The notes: generated by a model from the letters alone, not told the origin. 64,000 nt of DNA from an uncultured Spirochaetales bacterium (GCA_944390865.1 CALXRC010000004.1:50808-114807); one strand, 5' to 3'; counted from the stretch's first letter, positions 17,693-27,227 are shown. Program-made: numbers and translations.

Positions 17693-19105
17693 ATGAGCAT
17701 GAGATGTCTCTATTCCGCTTCCCAGTGCAGCCAGCTTGACAAGAGTGCGCATGAAGAGTTCTGCTACCCTCCGTTCACGCTTATGGAGGAAGCAGCGCTT
17801 TCAGCTTTCGATATTATCAAAAAAGATTGCGGAAAGTCAAAAACAATTCTGTTTGCCGCAGGATGCGGCAATAACGGAGCTGATGCGCTCTCTCTTGCAC
17901 GCATAATGTACACTCATGGCTTTGAGAATATAAAAATCCTTGCACTGGAAGGAAATGAGACAAAGGAAAGAGAAGCTCACAGGCTCTGCTGCCAGCGTCT
18001 GGGTCTTCCATTTGTGTCAGAACCTGTCCCTGCAGATGTGCTTGTTGACGGCCTGCTGGGCGTCGGGCTGAGATCTCAGGTGAGGGAGAAAGAGGGGAAT
18101 CTTATCCGCCGGATCAATGAAATGAATTATGATTTTGTTATCTCTTTGGACGTTCCCTCAGGCCTCAGCGACAGGTCTTTCAACCCCTCTGTCAGGGCTG
18201 ACAAGGTGATTTCATTCGGCCTTCTGAAGCGCTGTCTTTATGCTCCGGGTGCCGCTGACTATGCCTCAGCTGTAGTGAATGCTGATCTTTCCTATCCGGC
18301 AGAGGCTGTAGGGAAAATCAAAACTCCATATAAACTGCATACAGCTGATGAATATGAGAGGCTTCAGCTGAGAAAGACTGACTACAAGGTCAGCAGAGGA
18401 CGCATTGCGGTCATCGGCGGCTGCGAGGAATACAGAGGCGCTGTCAGGCTTGCCAGCCGCGCCTGCTTCAGCGCTGCAGGCGGAATGGTCACTGTTTTCA
18501 CTGATCCTGCTGTCATTGATCTTGTCAGCTGCGACTGCGGTGCAGGAGTGATGGTCCGCCCCTTTGAGGACTTTGCGTCTCTCTCATCCGGCTTTGATGC
18601 AGTGCTCTGCGGCCCCGGACTGTCCCAGAGTGCGCAGGCAAGAGCTGTGATGAGAGATGCAGAAGAGGCTGATGTGGACAAGCTGATCCTTGATGCTGAT
18701 GCCATCAGGCTGTACTCCGGCTCCTGCAGGGCAAAGTCACTGACCCTTACTCCTCATCCCGGTGAATACAGGGCTCTGACAGGAAAGGAAGCCTTTTCCT
18801 GCCCTGATGATTTTTTCGAGAGCCTGCTCAGCGAGTCGGAGAGGCTTAATGCCGTGATTGTCTACAAGGCAGAGCATGTCTATGTTGCCTCAGGCGGAAT
18901 TGATATTGCTGAAGGCTGCAATCCGGCTCTGGGCGTTGCCGGAAGCGGGGATGTCCTTGCCGGACTCATTGCCGCAGCTGAGGCAAGGGACGAAAGCGTC
19001 CTCAATGCCGTCCTGCTTCATCAGCTTGCCGGCGCTGAGCTTCACCGGCAGATGGGCTATTTCAGTGCAGATGATCTGCTGCAGAAGGCAGGGCAGCTGA
19101 GATGA
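17693..19105 (+). CDS. nnr: Bifunctional NAD(P)H-hydrate repair enzyme Nnr (epimerase + ADP/ATP-dependent dehydratase)
   Basis: Repairs NADH/NADPH damaged by hydration. The N-terminal YjeF_N epimerase half (about 1-205) has CGNNGADALSLARIM and SLDVPSGL; the C-terminal ribokinase-like dehydratase half (about 220-470) has AVIGGCEEYRGA, CGPGLSQS, LTPHPGEYRALTG and the GDVLAGLIAA motif. At 470 aa the fusion is slightly short for the family but complete. A GGGGT lies 8 bases before the ATG. It overlaps the next gene by 4 bases. Confidence 0.93.
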   Translation: MSMRCLYSASQCSQLDKSAHEEFCYPPFTLMEEAALSAFDIIKKDCGKSKTILFAAGCGNNGADALSLARIMYTHGFENIKILALEGNETKEREAHRLCCQRLGLPFVSEPVPADVLVDGLLGVGLRSQVREKEGNLIRRINEMNYDFVISLDVPSGLSDRSFNPSVRADKVISFGLLKRCLYAPGAADYASAVVNADLSYPAEAVGKIKTPYKLHTADEYERLQLRKTDYKVSRGRIAVIGGCEEYRGAVRLASRACFSAAGGMVTVFTDPAVIDLVSCDCGAGVMVRPFEDFASLSSGFDAVLCGPGLSQSAQARAVMRDAEEADVDKLILDADAIRLYSGSCRAKSLTLTPHPGEYRALTGKEAFSCPDDFFESLLSESERLNAVIVYKAEHVYVASGGIDIAEGCNPALGVAGSGDVLAGLIAAAEARDESVLNAVLLHQLAGAELHRQMGYFSADDLLQKAGQLR

Positions 19106-19482
19106 GACAGGTCTGGTTTGTCACGCTTGCTTATTACATTTTCACAATTCTCATCCTCTTTCTTGATGAGTACAGGCTCACGCTTGGCTTCATGCTGCGC
19201 GTCAAGCACTATCTGATTGTGAAGAAAAAACTGAGGCAGGCCCTGATGGCTGCCGGTCTTGTCCTGTGCCTGCTGAATCTCCTGCTGCCTGCCTATCCCG
19301 GGCCTGTGATTCTCGGAGACCTTTTCCCCTCTGTCGTCTGTTTCTTCATCGCACTTTACTTTTTCCGTTTTGCAGACAGCGACAGAAAGACATATCTGAA
19401 ACTCAGCGACAGAACCTGTGCCATTATGCTTACTGCGTTCTCTGCTGTCCATTTTCTCTGTCCCTGGCTCATCCTTTTCTGA
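19102..19482 (+). CDS. Hypothetical small integral membrane protein
   Basis: 126 aa with about four hydrophobic helices (residues 4-22, 48-66, 72-88, 108-126) and a basic loop between the first two (RVKHYLIVKKKLRQ). No family recognised. Translation is coupled to nnr by an ATGA overlap. Confidence 0.6.
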   Translation: MRQVWFVTLAYYIFTILILFLDEYRLTLGFMLRVKHYLIVKKKLRQALMAAGLVLCLLNLLLPAYPGPVILGDLFPSVVCFFIALYFFRFADSDRKTYLKLSDRTCAIMLTAFSAVHFLCPWLILF

Positions 19483-19494
19483 TAGAATTAAAGC

Positions 19495-19890
19495 ATGAAT
19501 GAGAGAATTACGACTGCCGGCATTGTGAGAAAAGGAGATCTCTATCTTGTCGGGAAAAGGGCTACAGCTGAAAGCGTCAACGACGGAAAGTGGGAATTCA
19601 TCGGAGGCAAGAACAGATATGGCGAGAGCGAAGAGGAGACTCTTGTCAGGGAGTTCAGGGAAGAGCTTGGAGTGACTGTCAGGCCGCAGAAGCTAGTGCT
19701 TCAGCTTGATTTTGTCAACAATGACACACTTTACCATCTCAAGGCATACAGTGCTGAGCTGGAGAGCGAGGACTTCTCGCTTTCTGTCCATTCTGAGGCC
19801 GGCTTCAAGCCGCTGGATGAGATAGCCGGGCTTGACATGGTGGAATCAGACAAAAAAATCGTGAACTTTCTGATTCACGGCAGACTGTGA
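19495..19890 (+). CDS. NUDIX hydrolase (MutT-like)
   Basis: 131 aa. The Nudix box is complete: GGKNRYGESEEE followed by TLVREFREELGV, the Glu-rich metal site for pyrophosphate hydrolysis of nucleoside diphosphate derivatives. The size and ends (ERITTAGIVRKGDLYLVGKR) resemble MutT-type 8-oxo-dGTPases, but substrate cannot be deduced. No Shine-Dalgarno; TAGAAT (19483-19488) ends 7 bases before the ATG, so the gene may have a leaderless message in addition to read-through from nnr. Confidence 0.88.
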   Translation: MNERITTAGIVRKGDLYLVGKRATAESVNDGKWEFIGGKNRYGESEEETLVREFREELGVTVRPQKLVLQLDFVNNDTLYHLKAYSAELESEDFSLSVHSEAGFKPLDEIAGLDMVESDKKIVNFLIHGRL

Positions 19891-19957
19891 TCTTCACACT
19901 TTGACTGCAAAAGAATATTCTTTTTGCCAAAATAAAGGAATTACAAGGAGGAAACCC

Positions 19958-20986
19958 ATGCCGAAGAAAGCTATTGAATGGTCAAAGATCGGTTTTGGCT
20001 ATATGCCTACGGATTATCGCTACACCAGGATCTGGAAAGACGGAAAGTGGGGCGAGGGGAGTCTTACTGACAAGGCTGAAGTGACTATCAGCGAGTGTGC
20101 CGGTGTGCTTCAGTATGCACAGACAGGCTTTGAGGGCCTGAAAGTCTATGAGACAAAGAACGGCGATATTGTCGCCTTCCGTCCTGACTTAAATGCAGAG
20201 CGTCTCCAGAGCACATGCAGAAGGCTCATCATGCCTGAGATTTCCACTGAGGATTTCCTCTCAGCCCTGGATGAGCTCGTGAAGGCGAATCTTGACTGGG
20301 TGCCTCCTTTCGGAAGCGGTGCCACGCTTTATATCCGTCCGTTCATCTACGGCTGCGGCCCCGTGATCGGAGTCGCTCCTTCTCCAAGCTATGAATTCAG
20401 GATGTTCTGCACACCGGTCGGACCTTATTTCAAGGGGGGAGTGAGGCCCATCAAGATCATGCTTTCCGATTATGACAGAGCCGCACCGCATGGAACCGGA
20501 AACATCAAGGCCGGCCTGAACTATGCGATGAGCCTTTATCCCGGCGAGTATGCACACAAGCTCGGCTACAGCGAGAACATGTATCTTGATGCTGCTACAA
20601 GGACTTATGTCGAAGAGACAGGAGGCGCCAACTTCATCTTTGTCACAAAGGACGGAAAGCGTGTCGTGACGCCGAAGTCAGATTCAATCCTTCCGTCTAT
20701 CACGAGAAGAAGCCTGATGGTTGTTGCCAAGGATTATCTTGGCCTTGAGGTTGAGGAGCGCCCTGTCAGGTTTGATGAGGTGAGCTCATTTGCAGAGGTT
20801 GGCCTGTGCGGCACGGCAGCAGTCATCAGCCCTGTCGGCCTTATTCATACACCGGATGGCGATATCAGCGTGCCCAGCGGAATGGATGAGATGGGTCCTG
20901 TGCTCACGAAGCTCAGAGAGACAATCACGGGCATTCAGATGGGCCAGATTGAAGGTCCGGAAGGCTGGGTCCACAAGATCTGCTGA
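19958..20986 (+). CDS. ilvE: Branched-chain amino acid aminotransferase
   Basis: PLP enzyme of fold class IV, last step of Leu/Ile/Val synthesis (342 aa). Catalytic lysine in GNIKAGLNYA; the EETGGANFIFV and GTAAVISPVG segments contact PLP and substrate. Length and start (FGYMPTDYR) match the eukaryotic-like/BCAT group II enzymes. I chose the ATG at 19958, preceded by AAGGAGG, over an upstream TTG. No other ilv/leu genes lie nearby. Confidence 0.94.
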   Translation: MPKKAIEWSKIGFGYMPTDYRYTRIWKDGKWGEGSLTDKAEVTISECAGVLQYAQTGFEGLKVYETKNGDIVAFRPDLNAERLQSTCRRLIMPEISTEDFLSALDELVKANLDWVPPFGSGATLYIRPFIYGCGPVIGVAPSPSYEFRMFCTPVGPYFKGGVRPIKIMLSDYDRAAPHGTGNIKAGLNYAMSLYPGEYAHKLGYSENMYLDAATRTYVEETGGANFIFVTKDGKRVVTPKSDSILPSITRRSLMVVAKDYLGLEVEERPVRFDEVSSFAEVGLCGTAAVISPVGLIHTPDGDISVPSGMDEMGPVLTKLRETITGIQMGQIEGPEGWVHKIC

Positions 20987-21005
20987 TTATTTTTTCATTC
21001 ACTTG

Positions 21006-21037
21006 TCCGGCTGGGCTTTCCGGCCGGATTTTTTTTT
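21006..21037 (+). terminator. Terminator of ilvE
   Basis: TCCGGC, loop, GGCCGGA stem followed by nine T. Confidence 0.9.
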
Positions 21038-21038
21038 C

Positions 21039-21069
21039 AAAAAAAATGCCCACAAAGCAATGTGGGCAT
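21039..21069 (-). terminator. Terminator of the glgA-glgC operon
   Basis: Minus strand ATGCCCACA, loop, TGTGGGCAT, then a run of T. It lies back to back with the ilvE terminator; the two are separate hairpins. Confidence 0.9.
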
Positions 21070-21087
21070 GCATGAGCGCAGTCTGCG

Positions 21088-22386
21088 TCAGAGAACTGTT
21101 CCGCTCTTTATGATTGCGTTTTTGTTTATGACGATGATTCCGTCATGCACTGAGTACATTTCGTAGTCTCCTTCCGGACGCGGAATGTCATCAATGCCGA
21201 TGCGGCAGCCGTCACCGATTCTTACGTTCTGGTCGATGATGGCCTTGCGGATGATTGTGCCTCTTCCGATTCCGATGTTCGGAATACCCTTTCTGGCATT
21301 CTCTGCCTTCTCTTCCTCAGTCTCGTAGTGGCTTGCTCCCATGTAGTAGACACCGTCAAGGGAGGCTCCGGACTCGATGATTGTCCTGACTCCTACAATT
21401 GAATTCACAATATAGGCGTTGGTGATGATCGAACCTTCGCTGGCAAGGGAGTAGGAGATGTTGCAGAAGTTCATCTTTGTTGCGGGAAGATGTCTTCTGT
21501 GCGTGTAGATCGGCATTTCCTCATTGTAGAAGTTGAAGCTCGGATTGATGCTGGCCAGATTGAGGTTGGTCTCATAGAAAGCCTTGATCGTTCCGATGTC
21601 TTCCCAGAAGTCATCAAAGAGGTAGGCGGCAACAGGACGGGTCTTAATGACTTCAGGAATGATTTCCTTTCCGAAGTCTGTTTCATCGTTGTTGAGCACT
21701 TCTTCCATGACCCTGGTGTTGAAGATGTATATGCCCATGGATGCAAGGTATTCATTTGATGCATCCACGCTCTTGTCCAGCTGGTCCTTCATGAGCTTGT
21801 CAGGAGTGCGGTACTCGCTGATGTCCATGTCCGGGGCCGGTTTTTCATAGAACTTCTTGATCATTCCGTTCTCATCGGCTCCGATGATTCCCAGACCTGT
21901 AGCCTGCTGTCTGCTGATCGGCTTTGCCGCGATCGTGAGATCGGCGCCTGCCTCGATATGGCGTTCAAGCATCTTTCCGAAATCCATGCTGTAGAGCTGG
22001 TCGCCGGAGAGAATGACATAGTAATCGGCCTGCTGGTCGCTGAAGTGCTTCAGGTTCTTCCTTACAGCATCTGCCGTGCCCTGATACCAGGATTCTGAGG
22101 CATAGGTCTGCTCTGCTGCCAGAATTTCAACAAAGCCGCCTGAGAACTGGTCAAACTGATAGGTGTTGACAATGTGGTTGTGAAGGGAAGCTGTGTTGAA
22201 CTGTGTCAGGACATAGATCTTGTTGATTCCGCTGTTTATGCAGTTTGAAATAGGGATGTCCACAAGGCGGTACTTGCCGGCAAAAGGCACAGCCGGTTTT
22301 GACCTGTCCATTGTGAGCGGATAAAGCCTCGTTCCTCTGCCGCCGCCGAGAATGATGGCAATTACTTTCTTTCCTTTTTGAATCAT
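21088..22386 (-). CDS. glgC: Glucose-1-phosphate adenylyltransferase
   Basis: Makes ADP-glucose for glycogen synthesis (432 aa). N-terminal nucleotidyltransferase site AIILGGGRGTRLYPLT; SKPAVPFAGKYRLVDIPISN; activator and substrate loops WYQGTADAVRKN, and a C-terminal left-handed beta-helix domain (IGIGRGTIIRKAIIDQNVRIG). Overlaps the end of glgA by 4 bases. Confidence 0.96.
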   Translation of the reverse strand: MIQKGKKVIAIILGGGRGTRLYPLTMDRSKPAVPFAGKYRLVDIPISNCINSGINKIYVLTQFNTASLHNHIVNTYQFDQFSGGFVEILAAEQTYASESWYQGTADAVRKNLKHFSDQQADYYVILSGDQLYSMDFGKMLERHIEAGADLTIAAKPISRQQATGLGIIGADENGMIKKFYEKPAPDMDISEYRTPDKLMKDQLDKSVDASNEYLASMGIYIFNTRVMEEVLNNDETDFGKEIIPEVIKTRPVAAYLFDDFWEDIGTIKAFYETNLNLASINPSFNFYNEEMPIYTHRRHLPATKMNFCNISYSLASEGSIITNAYIVNSIVGVRTIIESGASLDGVYYMGASHYETEEEKAENARKGIPNIGIGRGTIIRKAIIDQNVRIGDGCRIGIDDIPRPEGDYEMYSVHDGIIVINKNAIIKSGTVL

Positions 22387-23819
22387 GTTTGGTTTCCTCC
22401 TAATGCGTTCTTATATATTAACTCATATTCGTGTGCTGATTTGCCCCATGAGAAGTCTGCCCTCATTCCGTTTTTCATGGCTTCTTCCATGGCTGACTTG
22501 TCCCTGTAGAAATCGACAGCCCTGCTGACTGCCGCAACAATCTCATCGCTGAAGACGTTGTCGAACAGGAAGCCGTTTCCATTCTCTCCCGCGCTGCTGA
22601 TATCTGTGATTGTATCATTAAGGCCTCCGGTCCTGTGCGCAACCGGGAGGGTGCCGTATCTGAGTGAGTACATCTGGTTCAGGCCGCACGGTTCGTATTT
22701 GCTCGGCATGAGGAAAAAGTCAGCGCCTGCCTCTACAAGGTGCGACAGTGCCTGCGAGAATACTATGTTCACAGAAAGATTGGCATGTCTGGACGCTATC
22801 TGCCTCAGCTTGTCCTCGTATCTGCTGTCGCCGGTTCCGATTACAATGAACTGGCAGCGCTTTGTGCTCAGGATTCTCTCAAGGGCCGATTCATCTCCGT
22901 CAAGCAGAGGTCCGAAGCCTTTCTGTTCGGCAAGCCTGCTTATCATGGCAAAAAGAGGAATGTCCGGATTGACCTCAAGAGCGAACTGCTTCTGCACTTT
23001 TTCCTTTACTTTTCTCTTTCCTGAAAGATCAGCTATGCTGTAATGCTCGCTGAAGAAGCTGTCAGTTTCCGGATTCCACTCCTGTGTGTCTATTCCATTG
23101 ATCACGCCGTAGAGTATGCTCTGCTTCTGTCTCAGAAGCTCATCAAGTCCGCATCCCTGTTCTGCAGTCTGGATTTCCTTTGCATATGTGGGGCTGACTG
23201 TGGTTATCCTGTCTGCGTACTCAAGTCCGGTCTTCAGCAGGTTGACACTCATTGTCAGGCCGTTTCCGCAAAGCATCCTGCCGCTTGGAAGAAAGTCTGA
23301 GCGCAGGGCATCATAGCGGGGAAACTGCCCCATATAAGCCAGATTGTGAATTGTCATCACGCTTTTCGGCCCATTCTTTTCCTGCTTTGCCAGATAGCAG
23401 GAAAGCCCCGCTGTCCAGTCATGAGCATGAATGATGTCAACCTTATGTTCACAGGCCCATCTGACAGCAGCCTTGCACATCAGGCTGAAGCGGTAGAAAT
23501 TATCGGGGTAGGGGGCAAACGAACTGTCGCCGTAGATGCCCTTACGTCTGGTGAAAAGCGGATGATCCAGCGCCAGAAATCTCACTCCTGACAATGTGCG
23601 CACCTTCAGCTTCACCTGTTCGTCACGGGCAAGCATCCTGATTTTCATTGAAGATTCTGGTGCAAATCCTTCCTGGCTCACACTGCCGTACAGAGGCATG
23701 AACACAGTCACCTCATGACCGGCCTTGGCAAGTTCTGCTGATAATGCGCCTACTACATCCGCAAGCCCGCCGGACTTGGAGAAAGGCACTGTTTCAGAAG
23801 TTAGCATCAGAATATTCAT
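22383..23819 (-). CDS. glgA: Glycogen synthase (ADP-glucose type)
   Basis: GT5 glycosyltransferase (478 aa), typical length. KSGGLADVVGALS at the N-terminus binds ADP-glucose; HAHDWTAGL, ISRLAEQKGF and the C-terminal PSKYEPCGLNQMYSLRYGTLP signature are present. The start MNILMLTSE matches the family; a TTG seven codons upstream is unlikely. No Shine-Dalgarno precedes the ATG. A near-consensus promoter ends 8 bases before it, so the mRNA is probably leaderless. Confidence 0.96.
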   Translation of the reverse strand: MNILMLTSETVPFSKSGGLADVVGALSAELAKAGHEVTVFMPLYGSVSQEGFAPESSMKIRMLARDEQVKLKVRTLSGVRFLALDHPLFTRRKGIYGDSSFAPYPDNFYRFSLMCKAAVRWACEHKVDIIHAHDWTAGLSCYLAKQEKNGPKSVMTIHNLAYMGQFPRYDALRSDFLPSGRMLCGNGLTMSVNLLKTGLEYADRITTVSPTYAKEIQTAEQGCGLDELLRQKQSILYGVINGIDTQEWNPETDSFFSEHYSIADLSGKRKVKEKVQKQFALEVNPDIPLFAMISRLAEQKGFGPLLDGDESALERILSTKRCQFIVIGTGDSRYEDKLRQIASRHANLSVNIVFSQALSHLVEAGADFFLMPSKYEPCGLNQMYSLRYGTLPVAHRTGGLNDTITDISSAGENGNGFLFDNVFSDEIVAAVSRAVDFYRDKSAMEEAMKNGMRADFSWGKSAHEYELIYKNALGGNQT

Positions 23820-23826
23820 ATCAATA

Positions 23827-23855
23827 ATTACAACCCACAAGACTTGTCAAGTCAA
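23827..23855 (-). promoter_or_regulatory. glgA promoter, predicted leaderless start
   Basis: Minus strand TTGACT (23850-23855), 17-base spacer, TGTAAT (23827-23832). Both boxes match the sigma-70 consensus at five of six positions. The A of the glgA ATG is the 8th base after the -10 box, where transcription should begin. Confidence 0.75.
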
Positions 23856-23897
23856 GCAGAAATGTGAGTTTAAAGCGCTGAATATCCCTTTTATCCG

Positions 23898-24818
23898 CTA
23901 ATTTCGGTTTTTCTCAAAGGCGGAAATGTACTCGTCTGCCATATGAGCTGCCATGGCCCCGTCTCCAGCTGCAGTGACAACCTGTCTGAAGGCTGTTGTC
24001 CTTATGTCACCGGCTGCATAGATGCCTGGTTCGCTTGTCTCCATCCTGTCGTTTGCGGCTATGAATCCGTTCCTGTCCAGCTGGACAAGGCCGCTTACCA
24101 GCTCGCTTTGAGGAATGATGCCTGTGAATATGAAGACGCCGTCACACTCAAGCTCTGAGCCGTCATCAAGCAGGATTGAAGTGACTGTGTTTCCGTCCCC
24201 TCTGATCTCTTTGACAGTGTGTGGAGTTATGACTGAGATCTTCTGTTCTTTTCTCACCCTGTCCTGGAGCGCCTTCTGGGCCCTGAACTCATTTCGCCTG
24301 TGGATGAGGCTTACGCGTGAGCAGATCTTGGCCAGGTAAAGGGCATCTGTAAGCGCTGTGTCCCCGCCGCCCACGACAGCAACATGCTTTCCCTTGAAAA
24401 ACGGGCCGTCGCAGGTTGCGCAGTAGCTTACACCTTTCCCTTCATAATCTGACTCTCCAGGCACATCCAGATGGCGGTGGCGCGCTCCCATTGCCAGAAT
24501 GACGGCCTTTGCCGACACCGGGCCGTCAGTGGTTGTGACTGAGAACAGTCCGTCTTTTTTCTCAACTGAAAGAGCCTGAGTGAATTCTATCTCGGCGCCG
24601 AACTGCGCCGCCTGTTCCTCCATCTTCTGGGCAAGCTCGAAGCCTGAGACAAGAGGATAGCCAGGGTAGTTTTCGATCTGGTCTATGATGAGCAGCTGGC
24701 CGCCTGGAGCTCCCTGATCAATGACAAGAGTGTCAAGGCCTGCACGCGAAGAGTAGGAGGCCGCAGCAAGGCCTGCAGGTCCTGCTCCGATGATCACGAT
24801 ATCATATGAGGTTTTCAC
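23898..24818 (-). CDS. trxB: Thioredoxin reductase
   Basis: FAD/NADPH flavoenzyme that reduces thioredoxin (306 aa). FAD site GAGPAGLAAA, redox pair C133/C136 in SYCATCDGPFF, NADPH site VVGGGDTALTDALYL, and the closing GIYAAGDIR motif. Last gene of a four-gene set (TPR protein, tsaE, tsaB, trxB) joined by 4-base overlaps. Confidence 0.95.
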   Translation of the reverse strand: MKTSYDIVIIGAGPAGLAAASYSSRAGLDTLVIDQGAPGGQLLIIDQIENYPGYPLVSGFELAQKMEEQAAQFGAEIEFTQALSVEKKDGLFSVTTTDGPVSAKAVILAMGARHRHLDVPGESDYEGKGVSYCATCDGPFFKGKHVAVVGGGDTALTDALYLAKICSRVSLIHRRNEFRAQKALQDRVRKEQKISVITPHTVKEIRGDGNTVTSILLDDGSELECDGVFIFTGIIPQSELVSGLVQLDRNGFIAANDRMETSEPGIYAAGDIRTTAFRQVVTAAGDGAMAAHMADEYISAFEKNRN

Positions 24819-25507
24819 TTTTCATCTCCTTTCATCTGCCTCTGGATCAGGGCTTCTTCTGCATCGCTTCTCCTGATATAGACAGGTCCCTGCCCGATAT
24901 CATCCGGGCCGGCTGTCTCAAACTGTCTTGTTCCCATGTTTATCAGCACATGGCCAAGCGGCCTGATGTCTTCCGTGTCGACAATCAGCTTGAGATCTGG
25001 AAGCAGGGCCTGCAGCCTTGGTGCAAAGGCCTTTGCATCGGGCCCGGTCAGCACAGCAGTCTTCTCTCCTTCAAGATATGGGACAAGGTTTTCCGCGTTG
25101 CCGTCCATATCCGGCGTGATCTGTTCTCCGTCCCTGTACAGACCGAGATAGTAGCGCTTTTTCTTCGCATCAATGCAGGCAACAGTCACAAGGCCTTCAA
25201 TGCTGAACGCTCTGGCAATCGCCTCAAGACCCGGCACAGAGACAAGAGGAATGCCGCAGGCCAGAGAGAAGCCTTTCAGAGTTGCCATTGAGATGCGCAG
25301 CGAAGTGAATGAACCAGGGCCTCTTGTGCATACGAGCAGGTCAAGGTCCTTTATCTCAAGCTTTCTTGACTCAAGCAGCTTCACGATTTCTTCCAGCAGG
25401 CCTTCCGAGTGCTGGAAATGCTCAATCATCAGTTCATCCAGTCCTTCTGCCGTGTAAAGGGCAAGATGCAGCGTGGATGTTGCTGTGTCAACGGCAAGAA
25501 TGTTCAC
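24815..25507 (-). CDS. tsaB: tRNA threonylcarbamoyladenosine biosynthesis protein TsaB
   Basis: ASKHA-fold partner that scaffolds TsaD and TsaE in t6A37 tRNA modification (230 aa). N-terminal ILAVDTATSTLHLAL and GPGSFTSLRISMATLKGFSLA are characteristic. Overlaps tsaE and trxB by 4 bases each; TsaD is not in the window. Confidence 0.93.
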   Translation of the reverse strand: MNILAVDTATSTLHLALYTAEGLDELMIEHFQHSEGLLEEIVKLLESRKLEIKDLDLLVCTRGPGSFTSLRISMATLKGFSLACGIPLVSVPGLEAIARAFSIEGLVTVACIDAKKKRYYLGLYRDGEQITPDMDGNAENLVPYLEGEKTAVLTGPDAKAFAPRLQALLPDLKLIVDTEDIRPLGHVLINMGTRQFETAGPDDIGQGPVYIRRSDAEEALIQRQMKGDEK

Positions 25508-25923
25508 ATTGCACCTCCTGTAATCTCTATTGTCCTGCTCAGATCCTCATTTATGGTGATGTTGACGTAGATTGTATCGTCAGGCAGCATCGAGCTGATC
25601 TTCTCGCTCCATTCAATCAGGCAGACTCCGTCGCTGTAGAGGAAGTCTTCGCCGCCCATTGACTCGAATTCATCCTCGCCGCTCAGCCTGTAAAGATCCA
25701 GATGGTACATCTTCATTTTCCCTTCATACTCCTGGACAAGAGTGAAGGTCGGGCTGACAATGGCCTCTGTTATCCCCAGCTCCTGGGCAAAGCCCTTTGC
25801 GAATACAGTCTTTCCGGCACCCAGGGAGCCGCGCAGTGAGATGACTGATGAGCGGACTGCTCTGCGGGCAAGCTCCCTGCCTGCGTTTTTTGTCTCTTCT
25901 TCGCTGTGAGATATAATTGTCAT
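25504..25923 (-). CDS. tsaE: tRNA threonylcarbamoyladenosine biosynthesis ATPase TsaE
   Basis: 139 aa P-loop ATPase of the t6A pathway. Walker A GSLGAGKTVF, then SPTFTLVQEY and the HLDLYRL motif of the family. It is sandwiched by 4-base overlaps between the TPR gene and tsaB, the common tsaE-tsaB pairing. Confidence 0.94.
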   Translation of the reverse strand: MTIISHSEEETKNAGRELARRAVRSSVISLRGSLGAGKTVFAKGFAQELGITEAIVSPTFTLVQEYEGKMKMYHLDLYRLSGEDEFESMGGEDFLYSDGVCLIEWSEKISSMLPDDTIYVNITINEDLSRTIEITGGAM

Positions 25924-27200
25924 TGCTCATCCTCCTTCAGGGCAGCAAGCTCTTCTTCATAGCCGTCATCCTCATCATCATGATGGTGGTGATGGTGTTC
26001 ATGCTCATGATCGTGACCGTGATCATGATCGTGGTGTTCCTTTCCTTCCGGATCGTGCACGTACTCCTCGCTTATGATCTGGGCAAAGCTTTCACCGGTC
26101 TTGTCAGTGTACTCCTTCATCAAGGACTGCACCTGTCTGTCATCCGGTGCCAGACGGCGTGATTTCTCAATCCATTCCTTTGCCTCATCAAACTCATCGT
26201 CCATAAGGTGGAGGAAGGCGAGGTTGCTTGTAAGCGTCAGATTCTCCTCATCCAGGTCAACTGCCGTGTTCAGATAGTTTTTGGCCAGCTCCCGGTTTCC
26301 TTTTTCAAGGGCGCAGATGGACAGCTCGTTGTAGATGTCAGCATTGCTTTCGCCGCAGCGCAGGCAGGCGAGTAGGGATTTTTCAGCCTCCTCATACTTT
26401 TTCTGTCTTCTCAGAGCCCAGCCCTTGATGAAGTGTCCGTGCCAGACATTCGGGTTGGCGGCAATGAATTTCTCAATGACCTCCAGTGCCTTATCCTCTT
26501 CGTCGAGCATCATGAAATCATAAGCCTGATGGATCTGGCTGTCAGAATTCAGGCGTAATGTAATGTCCTTGAGAATAGACTTCATCTTCTGCTTTTTCTC
26601 ACCTTCAGAGGCAACCTTCATATATCTTTCAAGATAGCCCTGCGCATCCTCAAGATTGCCAAGGTATGTCTGAAGTGAGCCAAGCTCGCAGAGAATGTCC
26701 TCATTCTCTCCAAAACGCTCAAGGCCTTCTTCCAGTGTGTTGAGGCACTTGGTCAGGTAAAAGTCCTCAGCCTTTTCATCCTTTGCCTCTTTCTCATATA
26801 CAGCCCAGTAAGAATAGAGGGTTGCAAGATTGATGCAGCTCGCAGCCTGCGGAAGCATGTGATAGACAGTGAGGAAAAGCTGCTCTGCAAATGGATAGTC
26901 TTTCTGCTTTTCCTTTGCAATCGCAGCTGTGTTCAGCTCCTCAACTGCATTCGGCTGCATGGCCAGGACAAAATCTCTGTAATAGGGCAGGTTTTTGTCG
27001 TTTTCCTTATATGCGATGACAACCAGCATTCCGGCAACAATCTGCTCTATTGTTATGTTTTCCGGGTTCAGTTTCTTCTGTCCGTCAGGAAGCTGGACGG
27101 GAAGCGGAATGCTGCTGTCAATTTTAAAACCTGTAATCTTTTCTTCCATGCTTTTTGGAAGGTTGATAAATCTTATTGAGTCAAGCTTGTTCATTGTCAT
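25920..27200 (-). CDS. TPR-repeat protein with histidine-rich C-terminal tail
   Basis: 426 aa, no signal peptide, so probably cytoplasmic. About six helical TPR-like repeats from residue 90 to 370 (for example NVWHGHFIKGWALRRQKKYE, DIYNELSICALEKGNRELA). The tail (about 385-412) alternates His with Asp/Glu (HDHDHGHDHEHEHHHHHH), then an acidic end; such tails bind nickel, zinc or cobalt. No named family. No ribosome site upstream; TATATA ends 6 bases before the ATG. It is upstream of, and overlaps, tsaE. Confidence 0.8.
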   Translation of the reverse strand: MTMNKLDSIRFINLPKSMEEKITGFKIDSSIPLPVQLPDGQKKLNPENITIEQIVAGMLVVIAYKENDKNLPYYRDFVLAMQPNAVEELNTAAIAKEKQKDYPFAEQLFLTVYHMLPQAASCINLATLYSYWAVYEKEAKDEKAEDFYLTKCLNTLEEGLERFGENEDILCELGSLQTYLGNLEDAQGYLERYMKVASEGEKKQKMKSILKDITLRLNSDSQIHQAYDFMMLDEEDKALEVIEKFIAANPNVWHGHFIKGWALRRQKKYEEAEKSLLACLRCGESNADIYNELSICALEKGNRELAKNYLNTAVDLDEENLTLTSNLAFLHLMDDEFDEAKEWIEKSRRLAPDDRQVQSLMKEYTDKTGESFAQIISEEYVHDPEGKEHHDHDHGHDHEHEHHHHHHDDEDDGYEEELAALKEDEQ

Positions 27201-27227
27201 CAGAGTATATATGCAAACGCAAAGGAT

